DNA of 64,000 bases from JBBROS01 sp965217935 (lineage in GTDB: Bacteria; Pseudomonadota; Alphaproteobacteria; Acetobacterales; Acetobacteraceae), in NCBI GenBank assembly GCA_965217935.1, contig OZ244581.1, positions 2,790,001 through 2,854,000 of the forward strand. Reading direction: 5' to 3'. Each line of letters begins with the position of its first letter. Position 1 is the first letter of the stretch. The notes under the pieces are model-generated. The model saw only the letters and a program-made list of their open reading frames with translations. It searched no databases and was not told where the DNA came from. Positions 24,647 through 33,799 of the stretch are shown piece by piece. Both the position numbers and the translations under genes were made by a program.

Positions 24647-26943
24647 CAGGCGGCTTGCAACGTCTTCCAAACCACCTCCGGCGTGGCCGGCATGTCGATG
24701 GCGCGGCCATTCAGCGCGTCGACGATGGCGTTGATCACGGCCGGGGGGCTGCCGACCGCGCCCGCCTCGCCCGCGCCCTTCACGCCGAGCGGGTTGCTGG
24801 CGCAGGGGACCTCGATCAGGTCCACTTCAATGTCGGGCAGGTCGGAGGCGCGAGGCAGCGCGTAGTCCATCAGGCTGCCGGAGAGGAGCTGGCCGGACTC
24901 CTTGTCGTAGGCGGTGCGCTCCATAGTGGCCTGGCCGAACCCCTGGGCGACGCCGCCGTGGACCTGGCCGCGGACGATCATGGGGTTCACGGCCTTGCCG
25001 ACGTCGTCGCAGACGATGTAGCGGACCGTCGAGATCGAGCCGGTGTCGGGGTCGATCTCGACCTCGGCCATGTGGCAGCCGTTTGGGAAGGTGTGAACGC
25101 CGATCTGGGCGATCTCGGCGGCATCGAGCTGGGTGGCGCCGTCGCGGCCGCGCTGGTGCGCGGCAAGCTGCATGATGTCCATGCCGCGGTCGGTGCCGGC
25201 GACGGTGAAGCGGCCCTGCTCGAAGGCGATGTCGGCGACGGCGGCTTCGAGCGCCTCGCTCGCGGCCTGCTTGCCCTTCTCGATCACGCTGGCGGCGGTG
25301 ACGAGGATGGCCTGGCCCTCGGAGTAGAGGCTGCGCGCGCCGCCGGTGCCGCCGCCGGTGGGGATGGCGTCGGTGTCGCCCTGCCTGATGCGGATCTTGT
25401 CCCCGTCGATGCCGAGTTGCTCGGCGGTGAGCTGGACGTAGGCGGTCTCATGGCCCTGGCCGCTGCTCTGGGTGCCGACGTAGACGTCGAGGTAGCCGTC
25501 GTCGGCGAAGCGGATCTCGGCGCGCTCGCTGTCCGCGCCGCCGGTGGCCTCCAGGTAGTAGGCCATGCCGATGCCGCGCTTGCGGCCCTTCTGCTCGCTG
25601 GCGGCGCGGCGGGACTCGAAGCCGGCCCAATCGACCTTCTCCAAGGCGGCGTCCAGCACGCGCTGGAAGTCGCCGCTGTCGTAGGTCTGCGCCATCGCGG
25701 TGCGGTAGGGCATGGCCGAGGGCGGCACCATGTTCTTGCGGCGCAGCTCGATGCGATCCGCGCCGATCTCGCGCGCGGCGGCGTCGATCAGGCGCTCGAC
25801 CATGTAGTTGCTCTCGGGCCGCCCGGCGCCGCGGTAGGCGTCGACCGGGACGGTGTTGGTGAACGCGCCGATGACGTTGGCGTAGATGGCCTGGAAGCCG
25901 TAGACGCTGGCGAGCACCTTGGTGCCGGCGCCGGTGGGGATGAAGGGGCCGAAGTTGCTGAGGTAGGCGCCCATGTTGGCGACGTTGCGGGTGCGCATGG
26001 CAAGGAAGCGGCCGTCCTTGTCCATGGCCAGTTCACCTTGGGTGATGTTGTCGCGGCCGTGGCTGTCGCTGACGAACGCCTCGCTGCGCTCGCTGGTCCA
26101 CTTGACCGGGCGTCCGAGCTTGCGGGCGGCGTAGCACACCATCGCGTGCTCGGCGTAGAGGAACAGCTTCATGCCGAAGCCGCCGCCCACGTCCGGGGTG
26201 ACGACGCGGAACCTGTCCATCGGCACGTTGAACACGACGGTTGCCAGCATCTCCTTGATGCCCCAGCCGCCCTGGGTGTTGGTGGTGAGCGTCCACTTCT
26301 CGTTGGCCGCGTCGTATTCGCCGATGGCGGCGCGGGCCTCCATGCTGTTGACGATGATGCGGTTGTTGACGACGGTGAGCCGGGTGACGTGGGCGGCCTG
26401 GCTGAACAGCTCCTCGGTCTTGGCCTTGTCGCCGGCTTCCCAGTCGAACACGACGTTGTTCTTGACGTTGGGCCAGACCAGCGTCTGGCCGTCGTCCAGG
26501 GCGGCGCCGAGGTCGGTGATGCTGGGCTTGATGTCGTAATCGACCATGATGGCTTCCGCGGCGTCGCGGGCGGCCTGCTGGGTCTCGGCGACGATGAGGG
26601 CGACCGGGTCGCCGACGTGGTGCGCCGCGCCCGAGGCCAGCACGGGATGGGGGACGTCGGCGCGGTCGGTGCCGTCGCGGTTCTGCAGCGGGATGGCGCA
26701 GGGAATGGGGCCGATGCCGTCGGCTTCGAGGTCCTTGGCGGTGTAGATGGCCAGCACGCCGGGCAGCGCCTTGGCGGCTTCGGCGTCGACCGAGGTGATG
26801 ACGGCGGCGGCGTGCGGGCTGCGCAGCACCGAGGCGTGGGCCTCGCCGGCCTTGCTGAAGTCGTCAGTATACTGACCATGACCGAGCAACAGGCGCGGAT
26901 CCTCGACGCGGCGGACGGGTTGGGCGACACCGAATTTTGTCAT
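24646..26943 (-). CDS. Xanthine dehydrogenase-family molybdopterin-binding subunit (form II CoxL-like)
   Basis: This 765-residue protein has the family architecture: substrate entry domain (GQYTDDF near 24), molybdopterin-binding loops (GGGFGMK, 253-259; GTQSSGQGHETA) and the active-site loop AYRGAGRPE (369-377). That loop is the form II type; true aerobic CO dehydrogenase has AYRCSFR, so CO oxidation is not predicted. The substrate is unknown (an aldehyde, purine or other hydroxylation). No FAD (CoxM) or 2Fe-2S (CoxS) subunit gene is adjacent: an RND pump lies upstream and a nitroreductase downstream. Confidence 0.88.
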   Translation of the reverse strand: MTKFGVAQPVRRVEDPRLLLGHGQYTDDFSKAGEAHASVLRSPHAAAVITSVDAEAAKALPGVLAIYTAKDLEADGIGPIPCAIPLQNRDGTDRADVPHPVLASGAAHHVGDPVALIVAETQQAARDAAEAIMVDYDIKPSITDLGAALDDGQTLVWPNVKNNVVFDWEAGDKAKTEELFSQAAHVTRLTVVNNRIIVNSMEARAAIGEYDAANEKWTLTTNTQGGWGIKEMLATVVFNVPMDRFRVVTPDVGGGFGMKLFLYAEHAMVCYAARKLGRPVKWTSERSEAFVSDSHGRDNITQGELAMDKDGRFLAMRTRNVANMGAYLSNFGPFIPTGAGTKVLASVYGFQAIYANVIGAFTNTVPVDAYRGAGRPESNYMVERLIDAAAREIGADRIELRRKNMVPPSAMPYRTAMAQTYDSGDFQRVLDAALEKVDWAGFESRRAASEQKGRKRGIGMAYYLEATGGADSERAEIRFADDGYLDVYVGTQSSGQGHETAYVQLTAEQLGIDGDKIRIRQGDTDAIPTGGGTGGARSLYSEGQAILVTAASVIEKGKQAASEALEAAVADIAFEQGRFTVAGTDRGMDIMQLAAHQRGRDGATQLDAAEIAQIGVHTFPNGCHMAEVEIDPDTGSISTVRYIVCDDVGKAVNPMIVRGQVHGGVAQGFGQATMERTAYDKESGQLLSGSLMDYALPRASDLPDIEVDLIEVPCASNPLGVKGAGEAGAVGSPPAVINAIVDALNGRAIDMPATPEVVWKTLQAA

Positions 26944-27000
26944 GGGGGACGGCTCCTCGTTAGGCTTGCAAGGCAGGATGTGCGGCGCGAAGGGGAAAGG

Positions 27001-30000
27001 TCAATGCGCGGCGGTTCTCTCGCCGAAACGGGCCTTGACGCGCTCGCGCATGGTCTGGAAGGTGACGTAGAGCATCGGGATCAGGAAGATGCCGATGGCG
27101 CTGGCGGCGATCATGCCGGCGAACACGGGGGTACCGACGGCCCGGCGGCTGATCTGCGCCGCGCCGTTGGCGGTGACGAGCGGGATCAGGCCGAGGATGA
27201 AGGCGAGCGAGGTCATCATCACCGCGCGGAACCGGGTGCGCGCGCCCAATTCGGCGGCCTCGCGGATGGACTTGCCGGCCTCGCGCTGGTCCTTGGCGAA
27301 CTCGACGATCAGGATGCCGTTCTTGGCGGCGAGCGCGATCAGCACCACGAGGCCGATCTGGGCGTAGAGGTCGAGCGACAGGCCGGAGAGGAACAGGCCG
27401 ACGAAGGCGCCGAAGATGCCGGCGGTGACGGAGAGCAGGACGGGGATGGGGATGACCCAGCTCTCATAGAGGGCGACCAGGAACAGATAGGCGAACAGGA
27501 TCGCGAGACCGAGGATGTAGGGGGTCTGGCCGGATGCCTGCTTCTCCTGGTAGGCGGTGCCGGTCCATTCGTAGGAGTAGCCGGGGGGCAGGGTTGTGGC
27601 GCTGATCGCCTGCATCGCCTGCAGCGCCTCGCCGGAGGAGACGCCGGGCTTGGGCGTGCCGTTGACGGTGATGGAGCGGTAGTTGTTGTAGCGGCTGATG
27701 GTCTGCGGGCCGAGCACGATGCGGGCGGCGGCGATGCTGCGCAGCGGCACCATCGTGCCCTGCCTGTTGCGGACGTGGATGCGCCAGATGGCGGGGATGT
27801 CGGTGCGGTCGGCGGCGTCGCCCTGGATGTTGACCTGCCAGGTGCGGCCGAACAGGTTGAAGTCGTTGACGTAGTAGCCGCCGAGGGTCGCTTGCAGGGC
27901 GGTGAAGACGTCGCTGATGGACAGGCCGAGCGCCTGGGCCTTCTCGCGGTCGATGTCGAGGTAGATGCTGGGCGTGTTGGCGTTGAAGGTGCTGAACACG
28001 CGGGTCAGCTTCGGGTCCTGATTGGCGGCGGCGAGCAGGCCGTTGAGGACGTTGCCCATCTCGGCGGGTTCGCGGCCTTCGAGGTTCTGCAGCTGGTATT
28101 CGAAGCCGCCGCCGGTGGACAGGCCGATGATGGGCGGCAGGTTGAACGGGAAGATGGTCGCGGTGCGGATCGATTGCAGCTTGCCGGCGATCGGGCCGAT
28201 CAGCGCCTGGATCTTGTCCGCGGCAGCGGCGCGGTCGGCGAACGGCTTGAGGCGCACGACGATGAAGGCGGAATTGGACTGGTTGCCGCCGGCCAGCAGT
28301 GAGAAGCCGATGATCGACAACACGTTCTGCACTTGCGGGAAGCTCTTGAGGATGGCCTCGGCCCGGCTCGCGACCTCGCTGGTGCGCTCGACGCTGGCGG
28401 CGGGGGGGAGCTGGATGTTGACGAAGAAGGCGCCCTGGTCCTCGTCGGGCAGGAAGCCGGTGGGGGTGAACAGGTTGAGGCCGTAGATGCCGCCGCCGAG
28501 CAGGGCGACGAACAGGACGGCGACGAGGGCCACGCGGACGAGGCGGGCGACGACGCGGGCGTAGCCGTCGCGGGTGCGGTCGATGCCGTTCATGATGCGG
28601 CCCATGATGCCGCGGCGAGGCCCCGTGTGGCGCAGGAACACGCCGCACAGAGCGGGGGACAAGGTGAGGGCGTTGACGGCCGAGATCAGCATCGCCACCG
28701 AGATCGTGACCGCGAACTGCCGGAACAGCGTGCCGGAGATGCCGGGGATGAAGCCGATGGGGACGAAGACGGAGAGCAGGACGAGGGTGATGGCGATGAT
28801 GGGCGCGGTGATCTGGCCCATCGCCTTTTTGACGGCGTCCCGCGGCGGCAGGTCCGGTTCCTCCTCCATGACGCGCTCGACGTTCTCGACCACGACGATG
28901 GCGTCGTCCACCACGATGCCGATGGCGAGCACCAAGGCGAGCAGGGAAACGGTGTTGGCGGAATAGCCCAGCACGAGCATGGCGGCGAACGTGCCGATCA
29001 GGCTGACGGGGACGGCGATGGTGGGGATGAGGGTGGCGCGGAAGCTGCCGAGGAAGACGAACACGACGACCACGACGAGCGCGAAGGCTTCGGCCAGGGT
29101 CTTGACGACTTCGGAGATGGTGTCGCTGACGAAGGTGGAGCTGTTGTAGAAGACGTTCGCCTTCAGGCCCTCGGGGAAGCGGGTGGAGAGGTCGTTGAGT
29201 GCCGCCTGGACGCGCTGGCTGGTCTGCACGGCATTGGCGCCGGGGCTGAGATAGATGCCGATGGAGACGGCGGGCTTGCCGTTCAGCCGGCTGATGCTGT
29301 CCTGCGACTTGGCGCCGAGCTCGACCCGGGCGACGTCCTTGACGCGCAGCACGGAGCCGTCGGGGTTGGCGCGCAGCACGATGTCGCCGAACTGCTCCGG
29401 GGTGCGCAGGCGGCCCTGGGTCTGGATGTTGAGCTGGAACTGGGTCTTGTCGCTGGTCGGGCGCGCGCCGAGGCGGCCGACAGGGGCCTGGATATTCTGC
29501 TCGCGGATGGCGCCGATGATGTCGCTCGGAGCGAGGTTGAGGCTGATCAGGCGGTCGGTGTCGAACCAGATGCGCATGGAGTAGTCGAGCGCGCCGAACA
29601 GGTTGGCCTGGCCCACGCCGTCCACCCGGCTCAGGCGGTCGAGCACGTTGATGGTGACGTAGTTGGAGATGAACAGCGGGTCCTGCTTCGGATTGTCGCT
29701 CGAGAACTGCAGGAATTCGAGGATGCTGGAGGAGCGCTTGGAGACGGTGACGCCGGCGCGCTGCACCTCGGCCGGCAGGCGGGAGAGGGCGGACTGGACG
29801 CGGTTGTTGACGTTGACGGTGTTGATGTCGGCGTCGCTGCCGAGCCCGAACGAGACGGTCAGGCTGTAGCTGCCGTCGTTGGCCGAGTTCGACTTCATGT
29901 AGATCATCTTGTCGACGCCGTTGACCGCGGCCTCGATCGGCTGGGCCACGGTGGATTCGACGACGGACGCGGAGGCGCCCGGGTAATTGGCGGTGACCTG

Positions 30001-30132
30001 CACTTGGGGCGGCACGATGTCGGGGAACTGCGACACCGGGAGCTGCAGCATCGCCAAGGCGCCGGCCAGGGTGATGATAATGGCGATGACGATCGCCAGG
30101 CGCGGGCGGTCGATGAAGACGCTGGAGATCAT
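27001..30132 (-). CDS. RND multidrug efflux permease (HAE1 family)
   Basis: This 1043-residue inner-membrane pump is about the standard length for AcrB/MexB-type transporters. It starts MISSVFIDRPRLAIVIAII and has LQLPVSQFPDIVPPQV, two blocks of membrane helices, and the proton-relay helix with GIVVDDAIVVVENVER. It expels hydrophobic compounds using the proton gradient. It lies 5 bp downstream of its adaptor gene. No outer-membrane channel gene is next to it, so the pump must borrow one. The CoxL-like gene follows 57 bp later on the same strand. Confidence 0.93.
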   Translation of the reverse strand: MISSVFIDRPRLAIVIAIIITLAGALAMLQLPVSQFPDIVPPQVQVTANYPGASASVVESTVAQPIEAAVNGVDKMIYMKSNSANDGSYSLTVSFGLGSDADINTVNVNNRVQSALSRLPAEVQRAGVTVSKRSSSILEFLQFSSDNPKQDPLFISNYVTINVLDRLSRVDGVGQANLFGALDYSMRIWFDTDRLISLNLAPSDIIGAIREQNIQAPVGRLGARPTSDKTQFQLNIQTQGRLRTPEQFGDIVLRANPDGSVLRVKDVARVELGAKSQDSISRLNGKPAVSIGIYLSPGANAVQTSQRVQAALNDLSTRFPEGLKANVFYNSSTFVSDTISEVVKTLAEAFALVVVVVFVFLGSFRATLIPTIAVPVSLIGTFAAMLVLGYSANTVSLLALVLAIGIVVDDAIVVVENVERVMEEEPDLPPRDAVKKAMGQITAPIIAITLVLLSVFVPIGFIPGISGTLFRQFAVTISVAMLISAVNALTLSPALCGVFLRHTGPRRGIMGRIMNGIDRTRDGYARVVARLVRVALVAVLFVALLGGGIYGLNLFTPTGFLPDEDQGAFFVNIQLPPAASVERTSEVASRAEAILKSFPQVQNVLSIIGFSLLAGGNQSNSAFIVVRLKPFADRAAAADKIQALIGPIAGKLQSIRTATIFPFNLPPIIGLSTGGGFEYQLQNLEGREPAEMGNVLNGLLAAANQDPKLTRVFSTFNANTPSIYLDIDREKAQALGLSISDVFTALQATLGGYYVNDFNLFGRTWQVNIQGDAADRTDIPAIWRIHVRNRQGTMVPLRSIAAARIVLGPQTISRYNNYRSITVNGTPKPGVSSGEALQAMQAISATTLPPGYSYEWTGTAYQEKQASGQTPYILGLAILFAYLFLVALYESWVIPIPVLLSVTAGIFGAFVGLFLSGLSLDLYAQIGLVVLIALAAKNGILIVEFAKDQREAGKSIREAAELGARTRFRAVMMTSLAFILGLIPLVTANGAAQISRRAVGTPVFAGMIAASAIGIFLIPMLYVTFQTMRERVKARFGERTAAH

Positions 30133-30137
30133 CCCGG

Positions 30138-31328
30138 TCAGCCTTGTCCGCCTTGCGGCATCTTGGGCGGCTGGCTGGCCGGGCCGGGATCGACGACGAG
30201 GCCCGGGCGCACGCGCTGCACGCCGTCGACGACGACGGTCTCGCCTTCCTTCAGGCCGGAGGCGATGACGGCGGTTTCCGCCGTGCTTTGGCCCAGGGTG
30301 ACGCCGCGCTTCTCGATCTTGTTGCCGGCGCCGACGACCCAGACGTAGCTGCCGCCTTGGTCGGACAGCACGGCCGAGCGCGGCATGGTGAGCGCCTGGA
30401 CCGGCTGGACGCCTTCGAGCATGACGGTGACGAACTGGCCGTCGACGAGGTCGCGCGCCCCCGGGTCGCCCGGTTCGGCGCCGGGGCGGAGCGGGTTGGG
30501 GATCTTGGCGCGGAGCGTGAGGGTGTCGGTGCTGGTGGCGACGGTCGGGTCCACGTAGTCGAGCTTGCCGGCCTGGTCGTAGGTCTTGCCGCCGGGGAGC
30601 TGCAGCTTGACGACGACGGCGCTGAAGCCGCCTTTGTCGGCGTAGCGGTCGCGCAGGTCGAACGCGGCGCGGACCGAGACCGGGAACAGCACGTATTCCG
30701 GGTCCTGGCTGACGATGGTGGCCAGCGTGCCGCTGCCCGGGCTTACGATGTTGCCGACGGTGACGTTGGTGCGGCTGATCTTGCCGTCGATCGGCGCCTT
30801 GATCTCGGTGTAGCCGAGGTTGATCTGCGCGGTGCGGAGCTGGGCCTGCGCGCCGGCGAGCTGGGCTGCCTGGCTGCGCTGGGCGGCGAGCGCGTCGTCG
30901 ACCCGGCTTTTCTGCCCGGCCGGCGTGCCGATCAGGCCCTGAACCCGTTCCAGGGCCAGGTTGTCGCCTTGCAGCACGGCTTCGGCCTGGGCCACGGTCG
31001 CGGCCTGGGCGGCGACCACGGCCTCGAACGGGGCGCGTTCCAGGCGATACAGGGTCTCGCCCTTGTGAACTTCGGCGCCTTCGTCGAACAGGCGGTCGGT
31101 GAGCACCGCGTTGACGCGGGCGACGAGGTCGACCCGGTTGGTCGCCTGGATGCGGCCCACGAACTGGCTGCTCTCGGTGATCGGCTGTCTGGCGACCTTG
31201 GCGACGCCGACCGAGGGCGGGCCGCTTGGGCCGGGCTGCGCCGCGGCGGGGACGGCGAGCTGGGCTGCCAGGAAGGCGAAGGCCAGGGCGGCGGCCAGGG
31301 CGGCGGCCAGGGCGGCGGAACGGCGCAT
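30138..31328 (-). CDS. RND efflux periplasmic adaptor subunit
   Basis: This 396-residue MexA/AcrA-type membrane-fusion protein starts with a signal peptide (about 28 residues of Ala/Leu, cleavage near AAAQPG). The lipoyl, alpha-hairpin (QAATVAQAEAVLQGDNLAL) and beta-barrel (GYTEIKAPIDGKISRTNVTV) domains follow. No lipobox cysteine is seen, unlike AcrA. It joins the permease to an outer-membrane channel. It is divergent from the HMG-CoA lyase gene, with a 149-bp region between their starts. Confidence 0.92.
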   Translation of the reverse strand: MRRSAALAAALAAALAFAFLAAQLAVPAAAQPGPSGPPSVGVAKVARQPITESSQFVGRIQATNRVDLVARVNAVLTDRLFDEGAEVHKGETLYRLERAPFEAVVAAQAATVAQAEAVLQGDNLALERVQGLIGTPAGQKSRVDDALAAQRSQAAQLAGAQAQLRTAQINLGYTEIKAPIDGKISRTNVTVGNIVSPGSGTLATIVSQDPEYVLFPVSVRAAFDLRDRYADKGGFSAVVVKLQLPGGKTYDQAGKLDYVDPTVATSTDTLTLRAKIPNPLRPGAEPGDPGARDLVDGQFVTVMLEGVQPVQALTMPRSAVLSDQGGSYVWVVGAGNKIEKRGVTLGQSTAETAVIASGLKEGETVVVDGVQRVRPGLVVDPGPASQPPKMPQGGQG

Positions 31329-31477
31329 TCATTTTCCTGACGAGGTTTGACCGAAGGTAAGCGCAATGCCCGCCGTTTGGAAGCCGGGCAGCGCTAATCA
31401 GCGGTAAGCAGGTTGGATGCGTACAGACTTGCGCAAGCCGGCGCCGCGTTTCACCCTGGACGGATAGGGAGGCGAGC

Positions 31478-32395
31478 ATGGGCGAGAGGGTAGTCGTTCG
31501 CGAGGTCGGTCCGCGGGATGGTCTGCAGATGGCGCGCGGGCACATGGCGACGGCGGAGAAGGTGCGCTGGATCGAGGCGATCGCCGCCTCCGGGATGCCG
31601 GAGATCGAGGTGGGCAGCTTCGTGCCGGCCCGGGTGATCCCGCAGATGGCGGACACGGGCGAGGTGGCGCGGGCGGTTTGCGGCATCGCGTCGGGCGTGG
31701 TCGGGCTCGCGCCGAACTTGCGCGGGGCGCGGGCGGCGGCCGAGGCGGGGGTGCGGCGGGTGACGGTGCCGGTCTCGGTGAGCGAAGGCCATAGCCGCGC
31801 GAATACCAATCGGAGCACCGGCGAGAGCGTCGCAGAGGTCGGGCGGATCGTGGCGTGGGTCAGGCAGAGCGGGGCCGGGTTGGAGGTGGAGGCGGCGTTG
31901 AGCACGGCGTTCGGCTGCTCGATCGACGGGATCGTGCCGGAGCGGCGCGTGCTGGAGGTGGCGGCGGGCGTGGCCGAGGCAGGGGTGGATCGGATCGCGC
32001 TGGCCGACACCGTCGGCTACGCCAACCCGGCGCAGGTGCGCGGCATGGTGCGGGCGGTGCGCTCGGCGGTGGGCGGGACGCTGAGGGGGCTGCACCTGCA
32101 CGATACGATGGGATTGGGGCTCGCGAACGCGCTGGCGGGGCTTGACGAAGGCATACGGAGCTTCGATGCGAGCCTGGCCGGGCTCGGGGGCTGCCCCTAC
32201 GCGCCGGGGGCGTCGGGCAATATCGTCACCGAGGATCTGGCGTTCATGCTGGAGAGCATGGGGATGCGGACGGGGATCGACCTCGGGCGGCTGCTTGAGG
32301 CGCGGGCGATACTGGCCTCGGCGCTGCCGGACGAGCCGCGGCATGGCGGGCTGGCGCGGGCCGGGCTGCCGCGCACGTTCCGGGCGGCGGCATGA
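31478..32395 (+). CDS. Hydroxymethylglutaryl-CoA lyase
   Basis: This 305-residue TIM-barrel enzyme of the DRE-TIM family cleaves 3-hydroxy-3-methylglutaryl-CoA to acetyl-CoA and acetoacetate in leucine catabolism. It has VREVGPRDGLQ at the start, LHLHDTMGLGLAN for metal binding and the signature loop GLGGCPYAPGASGNIVTED with the catalytic cysteine. AGGGAGG lies just before ATG 31478. The stop overlaps a CoA-transferase gene (ATGA), so both act in one acyl-CoA pathway. Confidence 0.92.
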   Translation: MGERVVVREVGPRDGLQMARGHMATAEKVRWIEAIAASGMPEIEVGSFVPARVIPQMADTGEVARAVCGIASGVVGLAPNLRGARAAAEAGVRRVTVPVSVSEGHSRANTNRSTGESVAEVGRIVAWVRQSGAGLEVEAALSTAFGCSIDGIVPERRVLEVAAGVAEAGVDRIALADTVGYANPAQVRGMVRAVRSAVGGTLRGLHLHDTMGLGLANALAGLDEGIRSFDASLAGLGGCPYAPGASGNIVTEDLAFMLESMGMRTGIDLGRLLEARAILASALPDEPRHGGLARAGLPRTFRAAA

Positions 32396-33585
32396 CGCAG
32401 GCGCCGCTGCAGGGGCTGCGGGTGGTGGAGTTCACCCACATGGTCATGGGCCCGGCCTGCGGCCTGGCGCTTGCTGATCTGGGCGCGGACGTCATCAAGG
32501 TGGAGCCGGCGGCGGAGGCGGACCGTCCGGCGGGGGACAACACGCGGCGGCTGCACGGGGCGGGCAGCGGGTTCTTCGCCATGCTGAACCGTAACAAGCG
32601 GAGCCTGGCGCTGGATCTGAAGTCGGCGCGGGGCCTGGCCGTGGCGCGGCGGCTGATCGCCCGGGCCGACGTTTTGATCGAGAATTTCCGCCCCGGCGCA
32701 TTGGAGCGGCTCGGGTTGGGCTACGAGGCGCTCCGGCAGGAGAACCCGCGGCTGGTCTATTGCAGTTGCAAGGGCTTCCTGCCTGGGCCTTACGAGCACC
32801 GGGTGGCGCTGGACGAGGTGGTGCAGATGATGGGCGGGCTTGCCTACATGACTGGCCTGCCGGGCACGCCGATGCGGGCCGGGTCGAGCGTCAACGACAT
32901 TTTGGGCGGCACGTTCGCGGCGCTGGGCGTGCTCGCGGCGATGGAGGAGCGGCGCCGGACCGGGCTGGGCAAGCACGTGCAGTCCGGGTTGTTCGAGACC
33001 AACGCCGTTCTGGTGGCGCAGCACATGGCGCAGGCGGCGATCACCGGCACGGCGCCGCCGCCGATGGGCGTGCGGCAGCCGGCTTGGCCGGTGTATGACA
33101 TTTTCGATTGCGCCGACGGGGGCCAGGTGTTCGTCGGCGTGGTGACCGACACGCAGTGGCGGCTGTTCTGCGCCAGTTTCGGGCTGGAGGCGCTGTTGGC
33201 GGATGCGTCGCTGACGACCCAGGCCGAGCGGCGGGCCGGGCGGGAGCGGTTCTTGCCGGTGGTGGCCGAGGCGCTGGGGCGGTATGACCAGGCGGCGTTG
33301 ATGGCGCGCTGCGAGTCGCTCGGCTTGCCGTTCGCGCCGATCGCGCAGCCCACGGACCTGTTCGACGATCCGCACCTGCGGGCGTCTGGCGGGTTGGTTG
33401 ATCTGACGTTGCCGGACGGGCGGCCTGTGCGGTTGCCGGCGCTGCCGCTGGCCATGAACGGCGAAAGGCTTGCGCAACGGCTGGACCTGCCTCATGCCGG
33501 GGAACATACGGACGCGATCCTGGCGGAGCTGGGCTGGGCGGATGAGACATCGAGGACAGAGGAGTTGAGTGTTGGCGAGAGGTGA
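32392..33585 (+). CDS. CaiB/BaiF family (family III) CoA transferase
   Basis: This 397-residue enzyme moves CoA between carboxylic acids through an aspartyl-CoA intermediate. Family features: LRVVEFTHMVMGPACGLALA, DLGADVIKVEP, NRNKRSLALDLK and LIENFRPGALERLG. The substrate pair is unknown. Coupling to HMG-CoA lyase suggests a role with branched-chain or dicarboxylic acyl-CoAs, by inference. Its last 17 bp overlap a small downstream gene. Confidence 0.9.
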   Translation: MTQAPLQGLRVVEFTHMVMGPACGLALADLGADVIKVEPAAEADRPAGDNTRRLHGAGSGFFAMLNRNKRSLALDLKSARGLAVARRLIARADVLIENFRPGALERLGLGYEALRQENPRLVYCSCKGFLPGPYEHRVALDEVVQMMGGLAYMTGLPGTPMRAGSSVNDILGGTFAALGVLAAMEERRRTGLGKHVQSGLFETNAVLVAQHMAQAAITGTAPPPMGVRQPAWPVYDIFDCADGGQVFVGVVTDTQWRLFCASFGLEALLADASLTTQAERRAGRERFLPVVAEALGRYDQAALMARCESLGLPFAPIAQPTDLFDDPHLRASGGLVDLTLPDGRPVRLPALPLAMNGERLAQRLDLPHAGEHTDAILAELGWADETSRTEELSVGER

Positions 33586-33733
33586 CATCCTGGAACTGAT
33601 CCGGGTCCGTGCTTATTACTTATGGGAGCAGGCCGGACGCCCGGACGGCGGCGACCTGGCATTTTGGGACGAGGCCCGACAGCAGATCGAGCAGGAAGCC
33701 AAGAGCGCGGAACCTCCGCCGGGCAATGCATGA
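33572..33733 (+). CDS. DUF2934-like small protein (53 aa)
   Basis: A frame of 53 codons overlaps the CoA-transferase end and reads LARGDILELIRVRAYYLWEQ, then AGRPDGGDLAFWDEARQQIE. This matches the compact DUF2934 pattern (R-x-RAY-x-LWE-x-AGRP-x-G-x-x-x-x-x-W). GGAG at 33561-33564 precedes a GTG (33569) and a TTG (33572), either of which may start it. The domain is widespread in proteobacteria and has no known function. Its overlap suggests translational coupling to the CoA-transferase gene. Confidence 0.7.
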   Translation: MARGDILELIRVRAYYLWEQAGRPDGGDLAFWDEARQQIEQEAKSAEPPPGNA

Positions 33734-33799
33734 GACCGCGCTGCGGCTCGATGCCAGGTCCTACGCTGGTTCAATCAGGCCATTCAAAAGGAATACGAC

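Noticed and set aside
24646..26943. Aerobic carbon-monoxide dehydrogenase (CODH) and carboxydotrophy
   Set aside because: The active loop is AYRGAGR (form II), not the AYRCSFR of form I CODH, and the other subunits are absent.
24655..28302. Very long open frame (over 1,200 codons) antisense to the CoxL-like and RND genes
   Set aside because: It is a shadow of GC-rich codon bias. It crosses two well-recognised genes, has low-complexity Gly/Ala/Asp/Val composition and no recognisable domain.
30133..32010. Upstream extension of the RND permease frame through the adaptor gene to 32010
   Set aside because: The RND family start MISSVFIDRPRLAIV is at 30132. The extension is the adaptor gene in another frame, with Arg/Pro-rich sequence.
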